From assembly GCA_910588855.1 (NCBI GenBank), contig CAJUSR010000011.1, forward strand, positions 50,843 through 114,842: a stretch of DNA of 64,000 nucleotides, read 5' to 3'. The notes under the pieces were generated by a model that saw only the letters and a program-made list of their open reading frames with translations, searched no databases and was not told the DNA's origin. Position 1 is the stretch's first letter, and each line of letters starts with the position of its first letter. This document shows, in pieces, positions 34,110 to 43,425 of this stretch. Origin of the DNA: an uncultured Kineothrix sp. GTDB lineage: Bacteria; Bacillota; Clostridia; Lachnospirales; Lachnospiraceae. Position numbers and translations under genes: made by a program.

Positions 34110-34469
34110 AAGATAAGAAAAAGGCTGTGAAGAAGACAGTATGCATCTTTTGAAATCAAAAGCGAGCCGGGGATGGTGGAAGACCGGTGAAAGTAAGGGA
34201 TGCAGAATATCACTTCTGAGTTGCGGGCTGAACACTTGCCGGAAGTTTATGTATGGTATATTGATACTGAAATAGGGCAAGACAGTAAGTTCCGACGGCA
34301 TTCCACCGTTAATGGAAAACATATAACCTGTTTGCGGCTTGCAGAGTAAGATTAGGGTAATAAGATTTATGACAAATAAGATTTATCATAAATCTGTAAA
34401 ACAGGCGTATGATGTAATAGGTGGTAACACGGATTTAAACCCCGTCCTTTTACAGGACGGGGTTTTTTT
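34110..34469 (+). promoter_or_regulatory. T-box leader controlling ileS
   Basis: A roughly 360-base leader RNA. The specifier region GAAT-ATC-A places the isoleucine codon ATC at 34209-34211. The T-box sequence AGGTGGTAACACGG at 34419-34432 would pair with the uncharged tRNA acceptor end. A competing terminator, CCCCGTCC...GGACGGGG followed by seven T, spans 34440-34469. Uncharged tRNA-Ile would stabilise the antiterminator and allow ileS transcription. The T-box differs from the common AGGGTGGNACCGCG. Confidence 0.92.
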
Positions 34470-34474
34470 GCATT

Positions 34475-34590
34475 AAGAGGCTCATCGGAATGCTCCGTAC
34501 AATGGAATAACAAAACAAGTTTTTCGCACAAATCTCTTGTGCCATTTGCCAAGCGGAGCTGCCGGACAGACCTTTTGACAGCCGAATCGT
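34475..34590. repeat. Dispersed post-terminator repeat module, copy 2
   Basis: It starts five bases after the T-box terminator T-run with a 28-base stretch identical to 12796-12823. Similarity continues through CAAAACAAGTTTTT and TTGTGCCATT to CCAAGCGG-GCTGCCGG. It then joins GACAGACCTTTTGACA, which matches the complement of the hairpin repeat at 37911-37959. No gene is present; the ileS ribosome binding site follows at 34665-34671. Confidence 0.7.
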
Positions 34591-34679
34591 AGATAAAAAA
34601 GTGCGTCACCGCGTTGCGGAAGACCAACAGGAATTGAAAAGTATTTATAAAATATAAAACGATAGAAAGGATGGAAACG

Positions 34680-37600
34680 ATGTATCAGAAAGTATCTACC
34701 AATCTAAATTTTGTGGAACGGGAGAAACAGACGGAAAAATTTTGGAAAGAAAACGACATTTTTGTTAAAAGTATGGAAAACCGTAAAGAGGGACCGACAT
34801 ATACTTTTTATGACGGGCCTCCTACGGCGAATGGCAAGCCCCATATTGGACATGTATTGACACGTGTTATTAAGGATATGATTCCAAGGTACCGTACGAT
34901 GAAGGGATATATGGTTCCAAGGAAAGCAGGATGGGATACTCATGGGCTGCCGGTAGAGCTGGAAGTAGAGCGGGAACTGGGCTTGGATGGGAAGGAACAG
35001 ATAGAGGAATATGGATTAGACCCGTTTATCTCAAAATGTAAGGAAAGCGTATGGAAATATAAGGGGATGTGGGAAGATTTTTCCGGGACAGTAGGTTTTT
35101 GGGCGGATATGGACGACCCTTATGTGACTTATCATGATAACTATATTGAATCGGAATGGTGGGCTTTAAAGCAGATTTGGGATAAGGAACTGTTATATAA
35201 AGGTTTTAAGATTGTTCCTTATTGCCCCCGGTGCGGAACGCCTCTTTCTTCCCATGAAGTTGCCCAGGGATATAAAGATGTGAAGGAACGTTCTGCTATT
35301 GCCCGTTTTAAAGTAAAAGGGGAAGAAGCATATATTTTGGCATGGACGACAACACCATGGACGCTGCCGTCCAATGTGGCGCTTTGTGTCAATCCGAATG
35401 AAGCCTATGCGAAGGTGAAAGCTGGTGACGGCCATATTTATTATATGGCGGAAGCGCTGTTGGATACGGTGCTTGGCAAATTGGCGGATGAAGAAAAAGG
35501 TGTTCCGGCTTATGAAGTGTTGGAACGCTATACGGGTAAGGATTTGGAGCATAAAGAATATGAACCGCTGTTTGACTATGCGGTGGACTTGTGCGAAAAG
35601 CAGCATAAAAAAGCATACTATGTGACATGCGATACGTATGTTACCCTTACTGACGGTACCGGCGTGGTTCATATTGCCCCGGCATTTGGTGAGGATGATG
35701 CCAATGTGGGGAGAAAGTACGACTTACCTTTTGTACAGTTGGTGGATGCAAAGGGCGAGATGACGAAAGAAACCCCTTATGAAGGAGTGTTCTGTAAAAA
35801 GGCGGATCCAATGATACTAACGGATTTGGAAAAGAAAGGGCTTTTATTCGATGCGCCTAAGTTCGAGCATAGTTACCCTCATTGCTGGCGTTGCGATACT
35901 CCGTTGATTTATTATGCCCGGGAGTCATGGTTTATTAAAATGACGGCGGTAAAAGAAGATTTAATCCGCAACAACAATATGATTCATTGGATTCCCGAAT
36001 CCATCGGCAAAGGGCGCTTTGGGGATTGGCTGGAAAATATTCAGGATTGGGGTATTTCCAGAAACCGCTATTGGGGAACTCCGTTGAATATATGGGAATG
36101 CGGCGAGTGCGGCAAGATGCATTCCATCGGCAGCCGGGAGGAATTGGAGCGGATGAGTGGCAATGAGGCTGCCCGCACGGTAGAGCTTCACAGACCGTAT
36201 ATTGATGAAATTACAATGAAATGCCCGGCGTGCGGCGGTACTATGAAGCGTGTGCCGGAGGTGATTGACTGCTGGTTCGATTCGGGGGCAATGCCTTTTG
36301 CCCAGCATCATTATCCTTTTGAAAATAAGGACTTGTTTGATAAGCAGTTCCCGGCTCAGTTTATTTCTGAAGCAGTAGACCAGACAAGAGGATGGTTTTA
36401 TTCGCTGTTGGCGGAATCCACGCTGCTTTTCAATAAACCCTGTTTTGAAAATGTAATCGTGCTGGGGCACGTACAGGATGAGAATGGGCAGAAGATGAGT
36501 AAGTCCAAAGGAAATGCGGTGGATCCTTTTGATGCGTTGGCTACTTATGGGGCAGATGCAATCCGTTGGTATTTCTATATTAATTCGGCTCCCTGGCTGC
36601 CGAACCGTTTTCATGGGAAAGCGGTACAGGAGGGGCAGAGGAAATTTATGGGTACCTTGTGGAATACCTATGCTTTCTTTGTGCTTTATGCCAATATCGA
36701 CCAATTTGATGCGACGAAATATAAGCTGGAGTACGACAAACTGCCGGTTATGGACAAGTGGCTGCTCTCCAAGCTGAATACGTTAATACAGGAAGTGGAC
36801 GGTGATTTGGAAAATTACAGAATCCCTGAAGCGGCAAGGGCTTTGGATGGTTTTGTGGATGAGATGAGCAACTGGTATGTCAGGAGAAGCCGCGAACGTT
36901 TTTGGGCAAAAGGGATGGAGCAGGACAAAATTAATGCATATATGACCTTGTATACCGCATTGGTTACGGTCAGCAAATGTGCAGCGCCGATGATTCCTTT
37001 TATGGCGGAAGACATTTACCGGAATCTGGTTTGCTCCATCGATACAGATGCGCCGGAAAGCATTCATTTGTGCGATTTCCCAATATCCGATGAAGCCATG
37101 ATTGACAAGAAACTGGAAGAGGATATGGAAGAAGTCCTGAAAATAGTGGTGATGGGACGTGCCTGCAGGAATGCTGCCAATATTAAGAACCGTCAGCCTA
37201 TTGGAACAATGTTTGTAAAAGCCCCTATGGAACTGGGGAGTTTTTATCAGGATATTATAAAGGAAGAATTGAATGTAAAAGCGGTAACCTTTACCGATGA
37301 TGTAAGGGAGTTTACTACTTATACATTTAAGCCGCAGCTACGTACTGTTGGCCCCAAATACGGCAAACAGCTTGGAGGCATACAAAAGGAATTGGCGGCT
37401 TTGGATGGGAATAAAGCGATGGATGAGCTGGATGCACAAGGAATGCTGAAGTTTGATATCAATGGTGTAGCCGTAGAACTGTCCAAAGATGACCTTTTGA
37501 TTGAAATGGTACAGAAAGAAGGATATGTATCCGAAGCGGATAATACCGTAACGGTAGTGTTGGACACCAACTTGACCGAAGAACTGCTCGAAGAAGGCTT

Positions 37601-37856
37601 TGTTTATGAGATAATCAGTAAAATCCAGACAATGCGTAAAGAAGCGGATTTTGAAGTGATGGACCATATAGAAGTGACAGTGGATAAAAATGAGAAAATT
37701 GCCGATGTGGTACGGAAAAATGAAGAAATGATTGCCGGCAAGGTATTGGCGGATAAGATGACGGCAGGGGAAATAGACGCTTCTACAGAGGATTGGCACG
37801 TAAAATCATGGAATGTCAATGGGGAAGAAGTGACAATTGGTATCCGCAAGCTTTAA
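34680..37856 (+). CDS. ileS: Isoleucyl-tRNA synthetase
   Basis: 1058 residues from the ATG at 34680, where GAAAGG has a suitable spacing; the ATG at 34671 touches that site. Class I motifs: PPTANGKPHIGH (47-58) and KMSKSKG (about 597-603). The editing (CP1) insert and the anticodon-binding domain are present. The length and the long C-terminal extension fit the eukaryote-like type 2 IleRS, a type often less sensitive to mupirocin; that typing is from length and general style only. It is controlled by the upstream T-box. Confidence 0.96.
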   Translation: MYQKVSTNLNFVEREKQTEKFWKENDIFVKSMENRKEGPTYTFYDGPPTANGKPHIGHVLTRVIKDMIPRYRTMKGYMVPRKAGWDTHGLPVELEVERELGLDGKEQIEEYGLDPFISKCKESVWKYKGMWEDFSGTVGFWADMDDPYVTYHDNYIESEWWALKQIWDKELLYKGFKIVPYCPRCGTPLSSHEVAQGYKDVKERSAIARFKVKGEEAYILAWTTTPWTLPSNVALCVNPNEAYAKVKAGDGHIYYMAEALLDTVLGKLADEEKGVPAYEVLERYTGKDLEHKEYEPLFDYAVDLCEKQHKKAYYVTCDTYVTLTDGTGVVHIAPAFGEDDANVGRKYDLPFVQLVDAKGEMTKETPYEGVFCKKADPMILTDLEKKGLLFDAPKFEHSYPHCWRCDTPLIYYARESWFIKMTAVKEDLIRNNNMIHWIPESIGKGRFGDWLENIQDWGISRNRYWGTPLNIWECGECGKMHSIGSREELERMSGNEAARTVELHRPYIDEITMKCPACGGTMKRVPEVIDCWFDSGAMPFAQHHYPFENKDLFDKQFPAQFISEAVDQTRGWFYSLLAESTLLFNKPCFENVIVLGHVQDENGQKMSKSKGNAVDPFDALATYGADAIRWYFYINSAPWLPNRFHGKAVQEGQRKFMGTLWNTYAFFVLYANIDQFDATKYKLEYDKLPVMDKWLLSKLNTLIQEVDGDLENYRIPEAARALDGFVDEMSNWYVRRSRERFWAKGMEQDKINAYMTLYTALVTVSKCAAPMIPFMAEDIYRNLVCSIDTDAPESIHLCDFPISDEAMIDKKLEEDMEEVLKIVVMGRACRNAANIKNRQPIGTMFVKAPMELGSFYQDIIKEELNVKAVTFTDDVREFTTYTFKPQLRTVGPKYGKQLGGIQKELAALDGNKAMDELDAQGMLKFDINGVAVELSKDDLLIEMVQKEGYVSEADNTVTVVLDTNLTEELLEEGFVYEIISKIQTMRKEADFEVMDHIEVTVDKNEKIADVVRKNEEMIAGKVLADKMTAGEIDASTEDWHVKSWNVNGEEVTIGIRKL

Positions 37857-37910
37857 AGCACTGTTTATTTCCGTATATTTGCCTCTGTAAGGGTGTTTTT
37901 GCAAAAACGC

Positions 37911-37959
37911 ATTCGGGTATCAAAAAGGTCTGTCCGGCAGTGCCGCTTGGCACCCGAAT
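37911..37959. repeat. Hairpin repeat between ileS and glgP
   Basis: ATTCGGGT (37911-37918) pairs with ACCCGAAT (37952-37959). The interior GGTCTGTCCGG and GCCGCTTGG match, in complement, the end of the module at 34549-34590 and resemble the hairpin at 3046-3084. It may also serve as ileS terminator, but a direct T-run is missing. Confidence 0.6.
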
Positions 37960-37984
37960 CAAAAAGGCAAAGAAATCCTTTTTC

Positions 37985-38012
37985 TTGCATTTTTCTGCAA
38001 TTAATGTATAAT
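37985..38012 (+). promoter_or_regulatory. glgP promoter
   Basis: TTGCAT (37985-37990), a 16-base spacer, TATAAT (38007-38012), 72 bases before the start codon. Confidence 0.65.
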
Positions 38013-38084
38013 TTATCCTTAGAAAGAGGTTTATTTCACGTTTTTAAATTATAATTTAACAAAGCGAATAATGAGGAGGATCAT

Positions 38085-40565
38085 ATGGCTAAAAAAGCAA
38101 CCCTATCCTTTGACAAGGATCTATTTAAACGGAGCGTGGTATATAATGTAAAAACATTATATAGGAAAAGCATGGAAGAAGCGACACCGCAGCAGATTTT
38201 CCAGGCGGTTTCCTATGCGATTAAAGACGCAGTTGTAGACCATTGGATGACCAGTCAGAAAGAATATGAAAAACAAGACCCGAAGATGGTTTATTATCTG
38301 TCTATGGAATTTTTGATGGGGCGTGCCCTTGGAAACAATATTATAAATTTGCAGGCTTATAAGCCGGTGAAAGACGCGTTGGACGAGCTTGGCGTGGATT
38401 TGAATGTAATAGAGGATCAGGAGCCGGATCCGGCACTTGGAAACGGCGGTCTTGGAAGGCTGGCTGCATGTTTTCTGGATTCTTTGGCAACATTAGGATA
38501 TTCCGCATATGGCTGCGGCATTCGCTACCGTTATGGGATGTTCAAACAGCAGATTAGAGACGGATATCAAATAGAGGTTCCGGATAACTGGTTGGAGAAT
38601 GGAAACCCGTTTGAATTGAGAAGGCCGGAATATGCTAAAGAAGTAAAGTTTGGAGGCTATGTAAACGTTTATGTGGATGAAAACGGCAGGAGCAATTTTA
38701 AGCAGGAAGGATATCAGAGTGTAACGGCGATTCCTTATGATCTTCCTATTGTCGGATATGGAAACGGCATTGTCAATACGCTCCGTATATGGGATGCCCA
38801 GGCGGTAGAATGCTTTAAGCTGGATTCTTTTGATAAGGGCGATTACCAAAAAGCAGTAGAGCAGGAAAATCTTGCACGCAATATCGTGGAAGTCCTTTAT
38901 CCTAACGATAACCACTATGCAGGAAAAGAGCTGCGTTTGAAACAGCAGTATTTCTTTATTTCCGCATCCGTCCAGGAAGCAGTGGCAAAATATATGCGCA
39001 GGCATAAAGATATCCGTAAATTCTATGAGAAAGTGACTTTCCAGTTGAACGATACCCACCCTACCGTTGCAGTGGCGGAATTGATGCGTATCCTGATGGA
39101 CGAACATTACCTTACATGGGATGAGGCATGGGAAGTGACCACAAAGACTTGTGCCTATACAAACCATACGATTATGGCGGAAGCGTTGGAAAAATGGCCA
39201 ATAGAGCTTTTCTCAAGGCTGCTTCCTAGAATTTATCAGATTATAGAAGAAATCAACCGTCGTTTTGTAATGCGGATTGAGCAGATGTACCCGGGCAACC
39301 ATGAGAAGATACGCAAGATGGCAATTATTTATGATGGGCAGGTAAAAATGGCTCATCTCGCTATTGCGGCAGGCTATTCTGTCAACGGTGTGGCAAGGCT
39401 GCATACGGAAATCCTTAAAAATCAGGAATTGAAGGATTTCTATGAAATGATGCCGGAGAAATTCAACAACAAGACAAACGGTATTACCCAGAGGCGTTTC
39501 CTGCTTCATGGCAATCCGTTGCTGGCAGACTGGGTAACATCCTATGTAGGTAATGAATGGGTTACTGATCTTCCTAAAATTAATAAGTTGAAAGTATATG
39601 CCGATGATGAAAAAGCCCAGCAGGAATTTATGAACATTAAGTACAAAAACAAAGTCCGTCTGGCGGAATATATTTTGGAACATAACGGCATTGAGGTTGA
39701 CCCCCGTTCTATTTTTGACGTACAGGTAAAGAGGCTCCATGAGTATAAGAGACAGCTTTTGAACATTTTGCATATCATGCATATATACAATGAACTGAAG
39801 GAACATCCGGATATGAAATTCTATCCGAGAACCTTTATTTTCGGTGCGAAAGCAGCAGCAGGGTACAGGAATGCGAAGCTGACGATTAAGCTGATTAATG
39901 CGGTAGGGGAAGTGGTAAACAACGACCCCGCGATTAACGGAAAGATTAAAGTAGTCTTTATTGAGGATTACCGGGTAAGCAATGCGGAAATGATTTTTGC
40001 GGCAGCGGATGTATCCGAACAGATATCGACAGCCAGCAAAGAGGCTTCCGGAACCGGAAACATGAAGTTTATGTTAAACGGCGCGTTGACATTGGGGACA
40101 ATGGACGGTGCCAATGTGGAAATTGTAGAAGAAGTAGGGGAAGAAAATGCATTTATTTTCGGGCTAAGTTCCGATGAGGTTATCCGCTTTGAAAATTACG
40201 GCGGTTATAATCCTATGGATATTTTTAATAATGATGCCAATGTAAGGAAAGTATTGATGCAGTTAATCAATGGCACATACAGCAAGAATGACCCGGATTT
40301 ATTCCGCCCGCTGTATAACTCCCTTTTGAATACGCTTTCTACTTCCAAAGCGGACATGTATTTTATCCTGAAAGATTTTGAAGCTTATGCGGAAGCGCAG
40401 AGAAGGGTAGAAAAAGCATATTTGAACGAAAAGGAATGGGCAAAGAGCGCTATTTTGAATGTTTCATGTTCCGGCAAATTCTCTTCGGACAGGACGATTG
40501 AAGAGTATGTAAAGGATATTTGGCATTTGGACAGGGTGGTTCTGCCTAATAAGAAAACGAAATAA
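38085..40565 (+). CDS. glgP: Glycogen / alpha-glucan phosphorylase
   Basis: 826 residues, normal GT35 length. It releases glucose 1-phosphate from glycogen or maltodextrin with pyridoxal phosphate. Seen: PALGNGGLGRLAACFLDSLA (about 109-128), the DTHPTVAVAELMR region and the PLP-lysine motif EASGTGNMKFMLNGALT (about 652-668). RBS GAGGAG precedes the ATG. It is monocistronic, with its own promoter and a strong terminator, and complements the synthetic glgCD pair at 10-12 kb. Confidence 0.96.
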   Translation: MAKKATLSFDKDLFKRSVVYNVKTLYRKSMEEATPQQIFQAVSYAIKDAVVDHWMTSQKEYEKQDPKMVYYLSMEFLMGRALGNNIINLQAYKPVKDALDELGVDLNVIEDQEPDPALGNGGLGRLAACFLDSLATLGYSAYGCGIRYRYGMFKQQIRDGYQIEVPDNWLENGNPFELRRPEYAKEVKFGGYVNVYVDENGRSNFKQEGYQSVTAIPYDLPIVGYGNGIVNTLRIWDAQAVECFKLDSFDKGDYQKAVEQENLARNIVEVLYPNDNHYAGKELRLKQQYFFISASVQEAVAKYMRRHKDIRKFYEKVTFQLNDTHPTVAVAELMRILMDEHYLTWDEAWEVTTKTCAYTNHTIMAEALEKWPIELFSRLLPRIYQIIEEINRRFVMRIEQMYPGNHEKIRKMAIIYDGQVKMAHLAIAAGYSVNGVARLHTEILKNQELKDFYEMMPEKFNNKTNGITQRRFLLHGNPLLADWVTSYVGNEWVTDLPKINKLKVYADDEKAQQEFMNIKYKNKVRLAEYILEHNGIEVDPRSIFDVQVKRLHEYKRQLLNILHIMHIYNELKEHPDMKFYPRTFIFGAKAAAGYRNAKLTIKLINAVGEVVNNDPAINGKIKVVFIEDYRVSNAEMIFAAADVSEQISTASKEASGTGNMKFMLNGALTLGTMDGANVEIVEEVGEENAFIFGLSSDEVIRFENYGGYNPMDIFNNDANVRKVLMQLINGTYSKNDPDLFRPLYNSLLNTLSTSKADMYFILKDFEAYAEAQRRVEKAYLNEKEWAKSAILNVSCSGKFSSDRTIEEYVKDIWHLDRVVLPNKKTK

Positions 40566-40584
40566 AAACAGATAAAATGACGAA

Positions 40585-40624
40585 AGAGGATTAAGCCTTG
40601 CAACAACAAGGTTTAGTCCTCTTT
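40585..40624 (+). terminator. glgP terminator
   Basis: A 16-bp stem AGAGGATTAAGCCTTG / CAAGGTTTAGTCCTCT (one wobble) with a CAACAA loop, followed by a short T-run. Confidence 0.85.
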
Positions 40625-40679
40625 GCATTAATAAATAAAAGGATGAATCCATATAAGTAAAAAAGAAGGGAGCGGTTGT

Positions 40680-42152
40680 ATGTTGAAAAACTGGATGTTA
40701 GGGGAAAAGCCGCCGGAAGACGAGCTAAAGGCGAGGCTGGGGGCGGTCAGAGAAAAGTTATGGGCGCAGCAAATGCGTATGAAGGAGCATAAGCTGCCGG
40801 TGCTTGTATTGATGGAGGGCTGGGGGACGGCTGGAAAAGGGAGCTGTACCGGACAGGTTATCAGAAATATTGACCCGCGTTTTTTCAAAGTGGCTACATT
40901 GGAGAAAAAGACGGAGGAAGAGGAAAGAAAACCCTTTTTGAGCCGTTATTTTTCCCAGATTCCGGAAGCCGGTAAATTTGTGTTTTTAGACTCCGGCTGG
41001 ATGGATGAGGTGACGGGGCTAAGGCTTCACGGGAAATTGGGCAGGCGGGAGTATGAGATGCGGATTGACAGTATCCGTCGGTTTGAGAGGCAGTTGACGG
41101 ACAATGGGTATCTGGTCATGAAGTTTTTTTTCCATATCAGCGAAAAAGAGCAGAAAAAAAGGATAGAAAATCTGCTGAAAGATATTGACACCGTATGGAG
41201 AGTGAATGCCAATGATAAATGGCAGAATAAGCATTATGGAAAGTGCATGGAGGTTTTTGACGAATATCTGGAAATGACCAACTCCCCTTCCGCGCCGTGG
41301 TACGTGGTGAATGCTAAGTCAAGAAAATGGGCGGAACTTCAGGTTTTGGAGACGCTGACGGAGGGGATAGATATTGCGATGCAGAACAAATCTTTGGCGG
41401 TTCCGCTTTTGCAGAATGTATTTCCGTTGGTGAAGATGCCTAAATTAGAAGAAATCCCTTTGGATGTAAGGGTGGACGACAAGGAATATAAGGTGCAGTT
41501 GGAAGAATTGCAGAGCCATCTTAGGGATTTGCATAACAGACTCTACCGCAAACAGGTTCCGGTTATCATTGCTTATGAGGGCTGGGATGCGGCCGGGAAG
41601 GGCGGGAACATTAAGCGTATCACGGAAGCGTTGGATCCAAGGGGGTTTGAGGTGCATCCGATTGCCAGCCCGGAACCCCATGAAAAGGCAAGGCATTACT
41701 TATGGCGTTTTTGGACAAGGCTTCCGAAAACAGGGCATATTGCCATTTTCGACAGGACGTGGTACGGAAGAGTGATGGTAGAGCGGCTGGAAGGCTTTTG
41801 CAGTGAGAATGATTGGAAACGCGCTTACCATGAAATCAATGAGTTTGAGAAGGAGTTGGCTGATTGGGGGGCGGTAATCATAAAGTTCTGGGTGCAGATT
41901 GATAAAGACACCCAGTTGGAGCGTTTTGAAATGAGGCAGCGTACACCGGATAAACAGTGGAAAATTACGGAAGAGGATTGGCGTAACAGGGAAAAATGGG
42001 ATGCGTATGAGGACGCTATAAATGAAATGATACAAAAAACAAGTACGGCATATGCCCCGTGGCATATTTTGGAGTCGGTGGATAAGAAGTATGCCAGGCT
42101 GAAGGCGCTGCGCATTATCATCGGGCAGTTGGAAGCGGCATTAAAAGAGTAG
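40680..42152 (+). CDS. pap: Polyphosphate:AMP phosphotransferase, double PPK2 domain
   Basis: 490 residues in two fused PPK2 modules. Each has a Walker A loop: EGWGTAGKGS (46-55) and EGWDAAGKGGN (about 300-310). The second module has the full PPK2 set (IFDRTWYGRVMVERLEGF). The first has a diverged counterpart (FLDSGWMDEV), as usual for this class, where the C-terminal half is the active one. It phosphorylates AMP to ADP from polyphosphate. It follows the glgP terminator and appears monocistronic. Confidence 0.9.
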   Translation: MLKNWMLGEKPPEDELKARLGAVREKLWAQQMRMKEHKLPVLVLMEGWGTAGKGSCTGQVIRNIDPRFFKVATLEKKTEEEERKPFLSRYFSQIPEAGKFVFLDSGWMDEVTGLRLHGKLGRREYEMRIDSIRRFERQLTDNGYLVMKFFFHISEKEQKKRIENLLKDIDTVWRVNANDKWQNKHYGKCMEVFDEYLEMTNSPSAPWYVVNAKSRKWAELQVLETLTEGIDIAMQNKSLAVPLLQNVFPLVKMPKLEEIPLDVRVDDKEYKVQLEELQSHLRDLHNRLYRKQVPVIIAYEGWDAAGKGGNIKRITEALDPRGFEVHPIASPEPHEKARHYLWRFWTRLPKTGHIAIFDRTWYGRVMVERLEGFCSENDWKRAYHEINEFEKELADWGAVIIKFWVQIDKDTQLERFEMRQRTPDKQWKITEEDWRNREKWDAYEDAINEMIQKTSTAYAPWHILESVDKKYARLKALRIIIGQLEAALKE

Positions 42153-42271
42153 GGTTGTAAAAATTGATTTCCGGGAAGGGATGGATTCTTTTAAGCCTTG
42201 CACGATTGGGAGATATGGATTAAGATGGAAATATATCATTCAGAAAAATAGAGTTAAGAAGGAGGAACGAC

Positions 42272-43387
42272 GTGGGTACAATAGCAGATGAGAAGGTAAT
42301 GGAGACAATTGCGGTAAAGTTTCAGACAGAGGGGGAAATCGTTGAGCTGATTCCTTTTGGGAACGGGTATATTAATGATACTTTCCGCATCACATGCAAA
42401 TTGCCGGATGGCGGGGAGATAAGATATATTCTCCAGAAAATGAATAACAGTATATTTAAGAAACCGGATGAGCTGATGGAAAACGTTATGAATGTAACCT
42501 CATTCCTGAGGAAAAAGATTATTGCGGCAGGCGGCGATCCAAACAGGGAGACGCTGAATGTCATCCAAACGAAGGACGGTAAAAACTATTTGAACAATGG
42601 GGAAGAATGCTGGCGCATGTACATCTTTATTGAAGGGGCGACCTGTTATGATGAGGTGAAGACACCGGAAGATTTTTATAACAGTGCGGTTTCATTTGGG
42701 AATTTCCAAAGGATGTTAGCGGATTATCCGGCGGATACGCTGCATGAAACGATTGTCAATTTCCACAATACGGTAAGCCGCTTTGCGGATTTCAAGAAAG
42801 CTGTGGATGAAGACGTATGCGGTCGGGCGAAAGAAGTGCAGGAAGAGATAAAGTTCGTGCTGGACAGGGAGCAGGTTGCACATATTATTTGTGATGCTTT
42901 GGAAGAAAAAAGGATTCCGTTGCGCGTTACCCATAATGATACGAAATTAAATAATATTATGATAGATGATAAGACCGGGAAAGGGCTTTGCGTTATTGAC
43001 TTGGATACGGTTATGCCAGGGTCTGCACTTTATGATTTTGGGGATTCCATCCGCTTTGGCGCAAGTACGGGAACGGAAGATGAAGTCAATCTGGATTTGA
43101 TTTCCATAGATTTGAATTTGTTCGATGCTTATACGAAAGGCTTTTTGGAAGGGTGTGCAGGAAGCCTGACGGAAGAGGAAATCAAACTTTTCCCTGCGGG
43201 TGCAAAAGTAATTACCTTTGAACAGGGGATGCGCTTTTTGACAGATTATCTTCAAGGGGATACCTATTATAAAACAAGCAGGCCGGGACAGAATCTGGAC
43301 AGAAGCAGGACGCAGTTGAAGCTTGTGGCAGATATGGAAAAGAAATGGGATGAAATGCAGAAAATCGTGGAGAAATACAGCAAATAA
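42272..43387 (+). CDS. nahK: N-acetylhexosamine 1-kinase-like phosphotransferase
   Basis: 371 residues with a GTG start preceded by GGAGG at 6-base spacing. Aminoglycoside-phosphotransferase fold: an N-terminal lobe, the catalytic loop THNDTKLNNIM (220-230) and metal motif VIDLDTVMPG (241-250). NahK of bifidobacteria has the same size and the same HNDTKxNN loop. NahK phosphorylates GlcNAc or GalNAc released by GH112 phosphorylase. The phosphorylase gene at 48.2 kb supports the assignment. It converges on the AraC gene across a shared terminator. Confidence 0.85.
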   Translation: MGTIADEKVMETIAVKFQTEGEIVELIPFGNGYINDTFRITCKLPDGGEIRYILQKMNNSIFKKPDELMENVMNVTSFLRKKIIAAGGDPNRETLNVIQTKDGKNYLNNGEECWRMYIFIEGATCYDEVKTPEDFYNSAVSFGNFQRMLADYPADTLHETIVNFHNTVSRFADFKKAVDEDVCGRAKEVQEEIKFVLDREQVAHIICDALEEKRIPLRVTHNDTKLNNIMIDDKTGKGLCVIDLDTVMPGSALYDFGDSIRFGASTGTEDEVNLDLISIDLNLFDAYTKGFLEGCAGSLTEEEIKLFPAGAKVITFEQGMRFLTDYLQGDTYYKTSRPGQNLDRSRTQLKLVADMEKKWDEMQKIVEKYSK

Positions 43388-43397
43388 AGGATAAAGG

Positions 43398-43425
43398 CCG
43401 GTGGACGGGTTTCCCCGTTCACCGG
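43398..43425. terminator. Bidirectional terminator between nahK and the AraC gene
   Basis: CCGGTG-G-ACGGG / CCCGT-T-CACCGG with a short TTTC loop, followed by TTAATATTTTTT on the plus side. It overlaps the last codons of the convergent regulator gene. Confidence 0.85.

Noticed and set aside
42272..43387. Aminoglycoside resistance phosphotransferase
   Set aside because: The fold is shared, but the full-length resemblance to NahK and the neighbouring GH112 phosphorylase operon favour N-acetylhexosamine kinase.
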